The translations under genes and the position numbers were made by a program. A stretch of 64,000 nt of DNA from Helicobacter sp. NHP19-003 (GTDB lineage Bacteria; Campylobacterota; Campylobacteria; Campylobacterales; Helicobacteraceae): the NCBI RefSeq assembly GCF_019703305.1, contig NZ_AP024814.1, forward strand, positions 248,001 to 312,000, read 5' to 3'. The notes below the pieces were generated by a model. It was not told the origin of the DNA and searched no databases. It worked only from the letters and a program-made list of their open reading frames with translations. Positions within the stretch are counted from its first letter, which is position 1, and each line of letters starts with the position of its first letter. Positions 17,603 through 26,763 of this stretch are shown here, in pieces.

Positions 17603-19030
17603 ATGAGGTTTATAGCATTAAGTGTGGCTTTAGCCGTGAGTCTAGGGGCAGGGTCGATCAACATACAGACCATGCCCGCAGTGAAAAACCGTGTGGGAGC
17701 GGATCACAACGGGAGTAGCACGATCTACTCTTTCCACAACTCTGTGAAAGAGGCGACCAAGGCGGTGGTAAACATCTCCACCCAAAAGAAAATCAAAAGT
17801 AATTTTATGGGTGGGGGGCTGTTCAACGACCCCTTTTTCCAGCAATTCTTTGGTGATCTGTATAATTCTGTGCCCAAAGACAGGGTTGAGCGGGCATTGG
17901 GCAGTGGGGTCATCATCTCTAAAGATGGTTACATTGTTACGAATAACCATGTCATTGACGGGGCGGATAAAATCTCTGTAACGATCCCCGGGAGCAATAA
18001 AGAATTCGTGGCGACCTTAGTGGGCAAAGACGCAGACAGCGATTTGGCGGTGATTAAAATCAATAAAGACAATCTACCCACCATCCAATTTGCCGACAGC
18101 GGGGATTTAATGGTCGGGGATTTGGTCTTTGCGATCGGAAACCCCTTTGGTGTGGGCGAAACCGTGACTCAAGGGATCGTCTCAGCACTCAACAAAACAA
18201 GCATTGGGATCAACAACTACGAAAACTTCATCCAAACAGATGCCGCCATCAACCCGGGCAACTCGGGGGGGGCTTTGATCGATAGCAGAGGCGGCCTTGT
18301 GGGGATCAACACGGCAATTCTATCGCGCACAGGGGGCAACCACGGCGTGGGCTTTGCGATCCCCTCTAATACCGTGCAACACATCGCCGTCCAGCTCATC
18401 AAAACCGGTACCATCCACAGAGGTTATCTGGGCGTGGGCATCCAAGATGTGAGCTCCGAGTTGCAATCCAGCTACAACGGGCAAGAGGGGGCGGTGGTGA
18501 TCAGCATTGAAAAAGATTCCCCTGCCAAAAAAGCGGGCTTGATGATTTGGGACTTGATCATGCAAGTCAATGGCAAAAAGGTAAAAAACTCTGCCGAGTT
18601 GCGTAATCTGATCGGATCTATGTCGCCCAACCAACGGGTTACTATTAAGTATATGCGCAACAAAAAAGAATACACCACAAGTCTAGTTTTGACCGAACGC
18701 AAAAACCCCAATAGAAAAGAAACCAGCACAGCACACGAGGGTGCACACGGACAACTGAGCGGCCTTAAAGTAGAAACCCTAACCCCCAAACTACGCAAAG
18801 AAGCCCGTATCCCCGAAGAAATCCATGGGGTTTTGGTGCAAGAGGTGAAAGACAACTCCAAAGCGCAAGATTTGGGCTTTAGAGCGGGCGATGTCATCAT
18901 GCAAATTGAAAATATCAGTGTGAAAAGCATTGAGGACTTTAACCACGCTTTGAGTCGTTACAGAAATGTCCCCAAACGCTTTTTGGTCTTTGACCCCAAC
19001 CGAGGATATAAACAAATCGTGGCGAAATAG
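17603..19030 (+). CDS. htrA: Periplasmic/secreted serine protease HtrA
   Basis: Trypsin-like protease plus two PDZ domains, 475 residues with signal peptide. The catalytic triad sits at His116 (TNNHVID), Asp147 (DSDLAVI) and Ser221 (NPGNSGGA), the same numbers as in H. pylori HtrA. PDZ1 spans about residues 270-370 (GYLGVGIQ) and PDZ2 about 390-475. In H. pylori HtrA is secreted and cleaves E-cadherin and other junction proteins; it is also a periplasmic quality-control protease. Preceded by AAAGGA. Confidence 0.96.
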   Translation: MRFIALSVALAVSLGAGSINIQTMPAVKNRVGADHNGSSTIYSFHNSVKEATKAVVNISTQKKIKSNFMGGGLFNDPFFQQFFGDLYNSVPKDRVERALGSGVIISKDGYIVTNNHVIDGADKISVTIPGSNKEFVATLVGKDADSDLAVIKINKDNLPTIQFADSGDLMVGDLVFAIGNPFGVGETVTQGIVSALNKTSIGINNYENFIQTDAAINPGNSGGALIDSRGGLVGINTAILSRTGGNHGVGFAIPSNTVQHIAVQLIKTGTIHRGYLGVGIQDVSSELQSSYNGQEGAVVISIEKDSPAKKAGLMIWDLIMQVNGKKVKNSAELRNLIGSMSPNQRVTIKYMRNKKEYTTSLVLTERKNPNRKETSTAHEGAHGQLSGLKVETLTPKLRKEARIPEEIHGVLVQEVKDNSKAQDLGFRAGDVIMQIENISVKSIEDFNHALSRYRNVPKRFLVFDPNRGYKQIVAK

Positions 19031-19035
19031 CCCCA

Positions 19036-20901
19036 ATGGAGGGGTTGATCGCAGAGGAACGGATGGGGGCGTGTTTTGCAAAAAACCTAGAGTTTTTTAA
19101 AGCCCGTCTGCCTAAGTTACACGCTAAACTCCTTGCCCCCCCCACGCTTTATAACTTACTCAGCGACACGGGTGGGGTCAATGTCATCAATCTTAGCGAT
19201 GGCTCTTTGCTCTTTGCTTGTGTTGAGGGGCAACACCAAATGTTTAACGCTGCCAAAGAGTGGGCGAAGTCCCCACTGACTAACCCTAAATGGCACTTAG
19301 ATGATAACCAAATCACCCCCCTAAGCCCCCTTGAGTCCTTGCCCCTCACTAATGAAGGTTGCCAAGCTCTGTTAGCCTTAAGCTCCACTTCTAACACTTA
19401 CCGTTTGGGCTTAAACTTCTACCCCCCCACGCTTTTTTATGGTTTAGCTGGGGGGCTGTGCTTGGCATTGCTTTTAGAGCAGGGGGCGTTTTTCCACGCT
19501 CTGTATCTGTACGAAGAACACCCCGACTTGTGGCGCATCAGCTGTTATTTTGTGGATTATGCCCGGTTGTTTAAAGCCACCCCTCCGAGTGCGTGTGTGC
19601 TAAGCTTAGGCGCAATACCCTCCACTTTATGGCAACATGTCTTTTTAGCTAAGAAAATCACCCATAGTTTCTTGCATTTAGAATTTGACCCCTATAAAAA
19701 CGACAGCACCAAAGCCCAAGCCCAAAATTTCCGCAGAGTTAAAAGAAGGGCACTTAGAGGCTGGGGGAGTTTTGAAGACGAAATGCTAGGCTTAGCCAAC
19801 ACTTTAGAAAATCTCAAAACAAACCCTCCCATTTTTCAGCCCAAATACCTAAAAGCCATAGACTTACCCATTTGCGTGGTCGGCAATGGCCCTAGTTTAG
19901 ATGGTTTGCTCCCCTTTTTAAAAGAAAACGCCGATAAAATGGTCGTCTTTAGTTGTGGTACGGCTTTAGGGGTGCTGAAAAAGGCTGGGGTGGCTGTGGA
20001 TTTTCAAATTGAGATTGAGCGCATCGACTACTTAAGGGAAGTTTTGGTCAATGCACCGCTGGGCGACACGCCTCTAATCTGTGGCAATATGCTAAACCCT
20101 AGGGCTTTAGCTTGCGCCAAAGAAGCCTATGTGTTTATGCGTGGAGGCAGTTGTAGCGGATGCCTTGCCCCCCATTTAAGCGTGGAGTTTAGCGCGCCCT
20201 TTGTCGGCAATGCCGGGGTCGCTTTGGCAAGCCTATTTAGCCACACTTTGATCTTATGTGGGCTGGATTGTGGCTACATTGAGGGGCAGACAAAGCACGC
20301 TAAGGGCTCTTACTATGGCGACGAAAGTCCACAAATCCCCACGGACAGCCTAGAAGTGCGCGCGAATTTTGGCGACACAAAGGTCTTTAGCGATGGCTTG
20401 TTTTTGCTCTCAGCAGAGCAAATGGGGCAGTTGTTTAAACACCGACAAAACCAAGTCTATAACCTCTCTAGCGGGGCGTTTATAGAGAACACCATGCCCT
20501 TACAAGCGCAAGATTTAAAACTGACAGGGGGCAAGAAGGACAGGGCGATTAGGCGCATCAAGAGTGCCTTCAAGCCCCTTAAAATCAGCCCACAAAAGGA
20601 GGGTTTAAACGCCTTTAAAAGGGCGTTAACAGAGCTTTTAAACACACCCATTGTTACCAAAAAAGAGCTTTACGCCTTAGTGGATCAAATCAACGCTTTG
20701 AGTGTAACAACTACACAAGAAAACCCCTTTGTGGGGATTTTGTTTGAAGGCTCGCTCGCCCATCTGTGCTTGCACCTGCTCGTCGCGTGCTTGCCTTTAA
20801 AGCAAGCCGACTTGCCTGTCTTTTGCGCCAAAGCCAAAGGGATCATTTTAGACACTTTGGAGTCCATGCACACCGCTTATGAAGAGAATTTGGGGTGTTA
20901 A
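19036..20901 (+). CDS. Motility accessory factor family glycosyltransferase (DUF115)
   Basis: 621-residue Maf-type protein of the 6-hydroxymethylpterin-pyrophosphokinase-MptE-like family. In Campylobacter and Helicobacter these transfer nonulosonic acids such as pseudaminic acid to flagellin. The core has VVGNGPSLDGLLPFL near residue 280, VFSCGTALGVLKK, FQIEIER, and HTLILCGLDCGYIEG about residue 410. The start is uncertain: ATG at 19036 lies 5 bases after htrA, but ATG at 19063 (MGACFAKNLEFF) is preceded by GAGGAA and may be the true one. Confidence 0.85.
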   Translation: MEGLIAEERMGACFAKNLEFFKARLPKLHAKLLAPPTLYNLLSDTGGVNVINLSDGSLLFACVEGQHQMFNAAKEWAKSPLTNPKWHLDDNQITPLSPLESLPLTNEGCQALLALSSTSNTYRLGLNFYPPTLFYGLAGGLCLALLLEQGAFFHALYLYEEHPDLWRISCYFVDYARLFKATPPSACVLSLGAIPSTLWQHVFLAKKITHSFLHLEFDPYKNDSTKAQAQNFRRVKRRALRGWGSFEDEMLGLANTLENLKTNPPIFQPKYLKAIDLPICVVGNGPSLDGLLPFLKENADKMVVFSCGTALGVLKKAGVAVDFQIEIERIDYLREVLVNAPLGDTPLICGNMLNPRALACAKEAYVFMRGGSCSGCLAPHLSVEFSAPFVGNAGVALASLFSHTLILCGLDCGYIEGQTKHAKGSYYGDESPQIPTDSLEVRANFGDTKVFSDGLFLLSAEQMGQLFKHRQNQVYNLSSGAFIENTMPLQAQDLKLTGGKKDRAIRRIKSAFKPLKISPQKEGLNAFKRALTELLNTPIVTKKELYALVDQINALSVTTTQENPFVGILFEGSLAHLCLHLLVACLPLKQADLPVFCAKAKGIILDTLESMHTAYEENLGC

Positions 20902-20904
20902 AAC

Positions 20905-21231
20905 CTAGGGCATGTTTTCAATGTTGTATTTGTAGCGTTGTTTTTCTAGCTCTAAGCCCAAGCGGTGTTTTTCTTCTTGCAAGAGCTCTTCTTGGCTTTG
21001 GAGTTTTTGGATCGAACGGCTGAGGTAGTAAATGTTGTTGCTGAGATAGATTTTAGGCGCAAAGACAAACAAGGTGATCAAAAAGATGATGAACACACCG
21101 CCTAAGTTGAGGGGGGACAAACCTTGTTGCTCCTCTTTATTGTCAGCAAATAGGGCTTCTCTCTCTTTGTCTGTGGCGCGTAGCCGGCGTTCTTCGCTCT
21201 CAGGTTCTAGGGGTTTGGAGGACACCATCAC
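20905..21231 (-). CDS. FtsL-like small division protein candidate
   Basis: 108 residues: charged cytoplasmic N-terminus of about 45, one helix (VFIIFLITLFVFAPKIYL), then a coiled coil rich in Glu/Lys/Leu (LQSQEELLQEEKHRLGLELEKQ). That topology, and its place directly after rsmH (overlap of 4 bases), is what FtsL shows in other bacteria. Sequence similarity in this family is too low to prove it. Converges with the Maf gene. Confidence 0.65.
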   Translation of the reverse strand: MMVSSKPLEPESEERRLRATDKEREALFADNKEEQQGLSPLNLGGVFIIFLITLFVFAPKIYLSNNIYYLSRSIQKLQSQEELLQEEKHRLGLELEKQRYKYNIENMP

Positions 21232-22097
21232 AAAGCCTTGAAGTGGAAAGCCCGCATTTTTGCGCTCCTTGCACGGGGGTTTTGGCGCACTTCTTGCTGG
21301 CTGGGGGTGATGGGCTTTTTAGTCAGCAACTCCCCGTAAGTTTTGCCAAGCGCGCTGCTTGTGGCGCATTCTTTAAAAGCGTGCTTGACTTGCCTGTCTT
21401 CTAAAGAGTGGAATGAGATGACACAAACAAGCGTGTCTGACAGGGTTTTCGCATACTCTAAAAAGGCTTGCAGGTTTTGCATTTCGCCATTCACTTCCAT
21501 GCGAATCGCCTGAAAAATTAGAGTGGCGGGGTGTAACTTGCCCCTATGGGTGTGTTTGGCTAAAAAATTTGCCAAATCTTGGGCACTACTAAAGGGCTGT
21601 TTGTGGCGTTGCTGCACGATGAGAGAAGCGATCTTTTTACACTCACGCACTTCGCCCGCCTGCAACACCCGCTCGAGCTCATACAAGCTATAGCCATTCA
21701 CCACCTTAAAAGCATCCAAATTTTGCTCTAAGTCCATACGCATGTCTAAACACAGCGAGTGAAACCCAAAGCCCCGATGGGGGTTGTCAAGTTGTAAAGA
21801 GCTCACCCCCAAATCCGCCAAAATCCCATCGGGGGGGGGCAAGGTGGGTAAAACTTGGGCGAAGTTGCCCTGCTTATGGGTGAAACGCTTGACATAGGGG
21901 GCGAGTTTGTCAAGGGCTAGGGCCTGGGCACTCTTGTCCCTATCAATGCCCACAATGTGTAAGTTGGGGTAGGCTTGCAACAGGGCCAGGCTGTGTCCGC
22001 CCAAACCCAAAGTGCAATCGATTAAAACAGGTTGGGGCTTTTGACTTAAAGGCTGAAAAAGAGCGACAACCTCTTCTAATAAAACGCTTTGGTGCAT
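21228..22097 (-). CDS. rsmH: 16S rRNA m4C1402 methyltransferase RsmH (MraW)
   Basis: 289-residue SAM methyltransferase. Begins MHQSVLLEEVV; DCTLGLGGHS is the SAM-binding loop, GILADLGVSSLQLD the conserved core, and ISFHSLEDRQVK the C-terminal motif. An ATGA overlap couples it to the FtsL-like gene. It starts about 11 bases from the 3' end of the RNase P RNA on the same strand, so it may share read-through from that promoter. Confidence 0.95.
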   Translation of the reverse strand: MHQSVLLEEVVALFQPLSQKPQPVLIDCTLGLGGHSLALLQAYPNLHIVGIDRDKSAQALALDKLAPYVKRFTHKQGNFAQVLPTLPPPDGILADLGVSSLQLDNPHRGFGFHSLCLDMRMDLEQNLDAFKVVNGYSLYELERVLQAGEVRECKKIASLIVQQRHKQPFSSAQDLANFLAKHTHRGKLHPATLIFQAIRMEVNGEMQNLQAFLEYAKTLSDTLVCVISFHSLEDRQVKHAFKECATSSALGKTYGELLTKKPITPSQQEVRQNPRARSAKMRAFHFKAL

Positions 22098-22107
22098 GTA
22101 ATCCTTT

Positions 22108-22425
22108 AAGCATGGGCATAAGCCGAGTTCTGTCGAGGGTGGTTATTTATCTTGGATGGGTTTTACAACCCACCTCTTGCGAAGTGCCTCATCAAAGACT
22201 TTACCATACACTTCTTGCTACAGATTGGGTTTGCCTAGGCCGACCCCAATTGCTTGGGGCGCGGTGGGCTCTTACCCCACCTTTTCACCCTTACTCCTAA
22301 AGAGCGGTTATTTTCTGTGGCACTTTCCCTTAGCTTGCGCTAGCCATCCGTTAAATGGAATCTCGTCTTAAGTAGCTCGGACTTTCCTCTTTGGTTTGAC
22401 CCAAAGCAACCACCGCCCATGCAAG
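22108..22425 (-). ncRNA. rnpB: RNase P RNA (M1 RNA)
   Basis: Catalytic RNA of RNase P, which trims tRNA 5' leaders; about 318 nt. The minus strand holds the conserved GAGGAAAGTCCGAGC near the 5' end and AGAACTCGGCTTATGCCC near the 3' end. The closing P1 helix is visible: GCATGGGC (22422-22415) pairs perfectly with GCCCATGC (22117-22110). Ends are placed from P1 and the upstream -10 box. Plus-strand open frames across it are chance. Confidence 0.95.
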
Positions 22426-22430
22426 CTGGC

Positions 22431-22436
22431 ATTGTA
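22431..22436 (-). promoter_or_regulatory. rnpB promoter (-10)
   Basis: Minus strand TACAAT, preceded by AGC, lies about 7 bases before the inferred 5' end of the RNase P RNA. Confidence 0.6.
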
Positions 22437-22455
22437 GCTAAAATTAGCTTAATGT

Positions 22456-22818
22456 TTATGAAAGTGGCGGTTCTTGTTCGAGCGTTACTGCCCACTGATA
22501 CAGCGCGTTGAGCGCAGGGAGTAAGGTTTTGCCATTTTCATGCAGCGAGTACTCCACTGTTGGGGGGATTGTGGGGGTGTGTTTTCTAATGATGATCTTA
22601 TCGGCTTCTAGCTCACGCAAACACTTTGTCAACATCGTTGCCGTGATGCCCACGACCTTTCTTTGCAATTCATTGTAACGGAGTGTTTGGTTGGGGGCAT
22701 CGGCGATGTACCACAAAATGGGTAGCTTCCATTTTTGCCCTAGAATTTGCATGGCACGCAAAATGGGACACTCTGTCTGGTAGATGTTTTGGTCTTTTGG
22801 TAAATTTAAATCTTGCAT
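22456..22818 (-). CDS. HxlR-family transcriptional regulator
   Basis: 120-residue winged-helix regulator. CPILRAMQILGQKWKLPILW and the RYNELQRKVVGITATMLTKC recognition segment are classic HxlR/MarR-like features. Cys19 sits at the position of the redox-sensing cysteine of thiol-responsive members such as YodB. It is divergent from a quinone-reductase-like gene, the usual target arrangement. ATG at 22818 has AGGAG six bases upstream; a GTG six bases earlier is less likely. Confidence 0.88.
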   Translation of the reverse strand: MQDLNLPKDQNIYQTECPILRAMQILGQKWKLPILWYIADAPNQTLRYNELQRKVVGITATMLTKCLRELEADKIIIRKHTPTIPPTVEYSLHENGKTLLPALNALYQWAVTLEQEPPLS

Positions 22819-22838
22819 AGACACTCCTAAATAGCGTA

Positions 22839-22847
22839 ATTATAGCA
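22839..22847 (-). promoter_or_regulatory. Promoter of HxlR gene
   Basis: Minus strand TGCTATAAT, a perfect extended -10 box, about 20 bases before the regulator start. Confidence 0.6.
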
Positions 22848-22903
22848 AAAATATACTAACTAAGAAGAAAAACTTTATACTTGTAAAAATATTGTAATTC
22901 GGG

Positions 22904-22909
22904 TACAAT
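22904..22909 (+). promoter_or_regulatory. Promoter of quinone reductase gene with adjacent repeats
   Basis: TACAAT lies 31 bases before the ATG. Just upstream, two TTGTAA copies (22881 and 22893) 12 bases apart could be half-sites for the divergent HxlR regulator; this is a guess from position. Confidence 0.45.
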
Positions 22910-22940
22910 CCGCAACCCATAAAAATTTTAGGAGTTTTAA

Positions 22941-23933
22941 ATGAGTAAACAAGTCCAAATTAACCGCGTGGGCGATTCGGATGTGTTGGAAATCGTCGAT
23001 GTAGATGTACCCGCTCCCAGCGCAAACGAGGTACAAATTGCCTTTAAGGTGCTGGGTTTAAACCGCGCTGAAATCATGTATCGGCGGGGGCGTTATATTT
23101 ACAAGCCACAATTCCCCTCCAAATTAGGTTATGAGGGGGCGGGCGGGCGTGGTGCGTGCCGTAGGTGCAGATGTTGTAGGCATTCAAGTGGGCGATGTGG
23201 TGAGTGTGATCCCCAGCTTTTTGCTCACCCAGTATGGCACTTACGCTGAGGTGGCAAATTTGCCCGCCCACTCAGTTGTCAAACACCCCAAAAATCTTTC
23301 TTTTGAAGAGGCGGCGGCAAGCTGGATGGCGTTTGTTACGGTCTATGGTGCGTTCGTTGAGTTGTACCAAGTCAAGGCGGGGGATTTTGTGGTCTTAGGA
23401 GCTGCCACGAGCAGTGTGGGCTTGGCGGCGATCCAATTTGCCAAAATGCTCGGGGCAAGCACCATCACCCTCACACGCTCACACACCAAAGGGGATATTT
23501 TAGTGGAGAAAGGCGCGGATTTTGTGCTCGCCACACAAGAAGATGATCTAAGCGCCCGTTTAAAGGAGATCACAAACGGACGGGGTGTCAATCTTGTATT
23601 TGACCCTGTGGGTGGTCCAGTGGCAAACACCCTTGTTAAAGCGATGGCTGATGATGCCTATTACAATCTTTACGGCGCGCTCAAGCCAGACGACAGCCCG
23701 TCCCTGTAGCCGACATGCTTTTTAAAAGGCTCACATTGCGGGGATATCAGTTGTTTGAGCTCACCACAAACCCCACGAGATTAGAGAGGGCAAAATCTTA
23801 TGTTTATGAAGCCCTAGCCAGCCGTAAATTGCGCCCCGAGATTGATTGCATTTTTGATTTTAAAGACATTGCCAAAGCCCACGACTACATGGAGCAGGGC
23901 ACACAAATTGGCAAGGTGCTGGTTAGGATTTAA
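22941..23933 (+). pseudogene. Zinc-independent quinone oxidoreductase (MDR family), two frameshifts
   Basis: NADPH:quinone reductase-like member of the medium-chain dehydrogenase family, readable in three pieces. The N-terminal part (to about 23135) has NRAEIMYRRGRYIY and ends KLGYEGAG. After an apparent extra GGGC unit in GCGGGCGGGCGTGG the frame moves to VVRAVGADVVGIQVGD. The middle holds the Rossmann motif GAATSSVGLAAIQ. Near 23699 one C seems missing (GACAGCCCGTCCCTG), giving an early stop, and the last 72 codons continue in the first frame to KVLVRI. Restoring both changes yields a full-length protein of about 330 residues. Either inactive or an assembly artefact. Confidence 0.85.
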
Positions 23934-23946
23934 GAGGTTTGCGCCT

Positions 23947-25503
23947 TTAAAGTTCACTCTCGGGCAGAATCTTAGACCAATTCTTAATGAAACGCAAAAA
24001 AGGTGAAGTGTCCGGGGGCTTGTTATAGCGTACCACCTGTCCATCCTCCACCCCCTCCCATATCAATTTAGAATGCAAGGCGTGTTTTTCTAAGATCAAA
24101 TGCCAGCTATCGTGCATTTGCTCTTGCATACGGTGTTGCAAGTAGAGTGCAAAGGCGGGGTTGTCAAAGACCACCACAGACTCGGTGTTGATTTGCGCCG
24201 AACGGGCATCTAAATTAAAGCTGCCGATCCAAGTTTTTTGGCTGTCAAAAATCAAGGTTTTGCTATGCAATGAGTTTTTAAACCGCCCCTTGATTTTAAA
24301 GCGTACCCCCTTGCGGGTGTATTTGATGTAGCGGGACAAGTCGCTTTTGGTTTCATAGACATTCGCCCCCGCCTTGACTAATTTTTTAGCGTAGCGCTCC
24401 CACGCTCCATACACCACAATCGCATCGGTGGAGGCGAGCGAATTTGTCAAAATGCTGAGCTCTAGCCCTTCGTCCATTTTTTGGATAAAAGTTTTTAGCA
24501 GGGCAGGACCGGGGATCAAATAAGATGAAGCAATGTAGAGCGAGTTTGTGGTGCGCTTTAAAATCTCTTGTAGGGCGTGGTTGATAGGGGATTTGGGGTT
24601 TAGGGCGTAGATTTTTTCGGGGCGATCGGCGATGAAAACGGCGTGTCCTAAGTAAGCCTTGTTTTGTCTGTTTAAGAATTTTTGGATAAAGGCTTGTACT
24701 TCTTTATCGTAGGTGCTTTGGTCGTTTAGCAAGAGTTTTGACAGGCTTTTTTCATAGGTTTTGGCGTATCTTTTTAGTTTTCTATGGCTGGGCAGTAAAT
24801 TAGCGGGGATCGCGCCCTTGAAGTTCCAATACTCTAAAAAACTTTGTTTGGCTTTCAAGCTCACCGCCCCTAAAAACAGCGCATCTGTGTCCAAAAAGTT
24901 CTCGTCTAAATCGTTGTCAAAATAGACATCCGCGATGTTGCGCCCCCCAATCACTAAAGCCACATTATCTACAATGAACAATTTATTGTGCATGCGCTTT
25001 TTAATGCGATCATAACTAGCCATCATCTCTAGGTAGCGCAAGCCCTTGTTGCGGACTCGATAGGGATTAAAAATTTTGACATCAATGTTGGGGTGGGTGT
25101 TTAGCATGATGATGTCGGACATGTCCGAGTCTAGCCCATTGTCGTCGATCAAAAGGCGCACCTTCACCCCCCGATTGGCCGCCTTGTAAAGCTCAAACAT
25201 CATCACCCGTGCAGAGATGTCGTTTTTGTATAGGTAGGTTTGGATGTCTATGTTGTGCGTGGCTAGACGGATTAAGGCGATTCGTTGCAACAAAGCTTTA
25301 TCCCCATCTTGTAAAATAAAGCCCAAACTCCGCTTGAGGTCTTTTGCGAGTGTGGGGGCATAAACCCGCCCTAGCGGGGTGCTTAGGGGTTGGTAGCTTT
25401 CTAAAATGTGGATGTGATCGGGGCGTTTCTTGGCGATGGTGGCAAGGCAACCGCTGAAAAACAGCGGGCATAAAAGCAAACAAATGCAAAAAAAGCGTTG
25501 CAA
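23947..25503 (-). CDS. Phospholipase D family lipoprotein (cardiolipin synthase-like)
   Basis: 518-residue PLD-superfamily protein with two HKD motifs: MHNKLFIVDN followed by GGRNIAD near residue 200, and LHSKTLIFDSQ followed by GSFNLDARS near 430. The N-terminal signal ends in a lipobox (FFSGC), so it is probably anchored in the envelope. Corresponds to H. pylori HP0190, which also lies beside frdBAC. Cardiolipin synthase activity is inferred from the family. Starts at one of two adjacent TTG codons after AAGGG. Confidence 0.86.
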   Translation of the reverse strand: MQRFFCICLLLCPLFFSGCLATIAKKRPDHIHILESYQPLSTPLGRVYAPTLAKDLKRSLGFILQDGDKALLQRIALIRLATHNIDIQTYLYKNDISARVMMFELYKAANRGVKVRLLIDDNGLDSDMSDIIMLNTHPNIDVKIFNPYRVRNKGLRYLEMMASYDRIKKRMHNKLFIVDNVALVIGGRNIADVYFDNDLDENFLDTDALFLGAVSLKAKQSFLEYWNFKGAIPANLLPSHRKLKRYAKTYEKSLSKLLLNDQSTYDKEVQAFIQKFLNRQNKAYLGHAVFIADRPEKIYALNPKSPINHALQEILKRTTNSLYIASSYLIPGPALLKTFIQKMDEGLELSILTNSLASTDAIVVYGAWERYAKKLVKAGANVYETKSDLSRYIKYTRKGVRFKIKGRFKNSLHSKTLIFDSQKTWIGSFNLDARSAQINTESVVVFDNPAFALYLQHRMQEQMHDSWHLILEKHALHSKLIWEGVEDGQVVRYNKPPDTSPFLRFIKNWSKILPESEL

Positions 25504-25515
25504 CAAAGCCCTTAA

Positions 25516-26763
25516 TCAATCCAACACAGGTTTTTTAGGCAAGCACATGGCGGCAACGAACATACACGCCATCATCACGGCAACATAGACAAAGAAGCCG
25601 TTTTCAAGGTTGGCGTGCTTGAATTGCAACGCCACATAGGGGGTAGATCCGCCAAAAATTGCATTGCCCAGTGCAAAGCTAAAACCCGTACCAAGCGCAC
25701 GCACATGCTCGGGGAAGAGCGCGGCCTTAAAAATCCCCGAAACCGAAGTGTAAAAACTAAGGATCAAAAAGAGGGCGAGCACGGCTAAGAAAGCAATGGT
25801 GGTGTTGTGGGCATGCATGGACATGACCCTAAAGAGCGGAGCAATGCCAAAGAAGGCAAGGATTGTAAAGGTGATGACCGCCCGCCTATGGCTGATTTTA
25901 TCCCCGATATAGCCAAAGAGGGGCTGGATGAGCATGAGGATTAAAAGCGCAAAGACAAAAACATCATTAACCACCACTTTTGCCATGCCCGCATTTTCTA
26001 GGTAGGTTTTGGCGTAGGTAGTGATCGTATAAAAGGCAAGCGATCCGCCCGCACTGATGACAAACACAATGAAACAAGTTTTAAAGTGGGGCAAGAGTGC
26101 CTTTAAAGTCCCCCGATCTTGATGCTCTTCTAACTCGCTAGAACTCTCATCCATTAAACGCCGTGCCACCAAAGAGCCTAGAGCCAAAAGCCCCCCTAGC
26201 ACAAATAAAATCCGCCATGCAAAGGCACTCACCTGCTCTAGGCTAAAAAACATCATCAAGATGCCAATACTCGCCACCGCCAAAAACTGCCCCCCAATCA
26301 GGGTACTGTATTGAAAAGAGCTGTAAAAGCCCCGATTGCCTTTAGAGCTAAGCTCGGATAAATAGGTCGCCACGATGCCATACTCCCCGCCCACACTAAG
26401 CCCCTGCACCATGCGCGCAAGCAATAAAAACAAAATTGCCATATCTCCCACGGTTTCTTTAGTCGGCAGTGCGGCGATCATAAAAGAGCCGATGGACATC
26501 AAGACCACGGACATGATCATGGACTTTTTACGCCCAACTTTATCGGCCAGAGAGCCAAAAATCCACGAACCCAAAGGGCGCATGAAAAAGCCGACTGCAA
26601 AAATCCCAAAGACTTGGATTTGTTGGATGATGGGGTTGTTTGACTCGCTGAAAGAGTGGGCGAAGTAGGTTGCGCTGAAGGCGTAGATATAAAAGTCAAA
26701 CCATTCTACTAGATTGCCACTTGCCGCCGCAATGACGGAGCGGATTTTTTTGCTCTGTGCCAT
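25516..26763 (-). CDS. kgtP: MFS metabolite:H+ symporter, alpha-ketoglutarate permease-like
   Basis: 415-residue MHS-family major facilitator. GNLVEWFDFYIYAF in helix 1 is the family hallmark. GSWIFGSLADKVGRKK lies in loop 2-3 and GLSVGGEYG in helix 4. The last is shared by KgtP, ProP and ShiA, so dicarboxylate uptake is likely but not certain. ATG at 26763 overlaps the lpxD stop (TAATG); a GTG 12 bases earlier is in frame. Confidence 0.83.
   Translation of the reverse strand: MAQSKKIRSVIAAASGNLVEWFDFYIYAFSATYFAHSFSESNNPIIQQIQVFGIFAVGFFMRPLGSWIFGSLADKVGRKKSMIMSVVLMSIGSFMIAALPTKETVGDMAILFLLLARMVQGLSVGGEYGIVATYLSELSSKGNRGFYSSFQYSTLIGGQFLAVASIGILMMFFSLEQVSAFAWRILFVLGGLLALGSLVARRLMDESSSELEEHQDRGTLKALLPHFKTCFIVFVISAGGSLAFYTITTYAKTYLENAGMAKVVVNDVFVFALLILMLIQPLFGYIGDKISHRRAVITFTILAFFGIAPLFRVMSMHAHNTTIAFLAVLALFLILSFYTSVSGIFKAALFPEHVRALGTGFSFALGNAIFGGSTPYVALQFKHANLENGFFVYVAVMMACMFVAAMCLPKKPVLD

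Noticed and set aside
18472-18930. 152-codon minus-strand frame within htrA
   Set aside because: Shadow of the PDZ-coding region of an intact htrA.
22112-22371. Two open frames on the plus strand
   Set aside because: They lie inside the RNase P RNA, whose conserved segments and P1 helix are clear.
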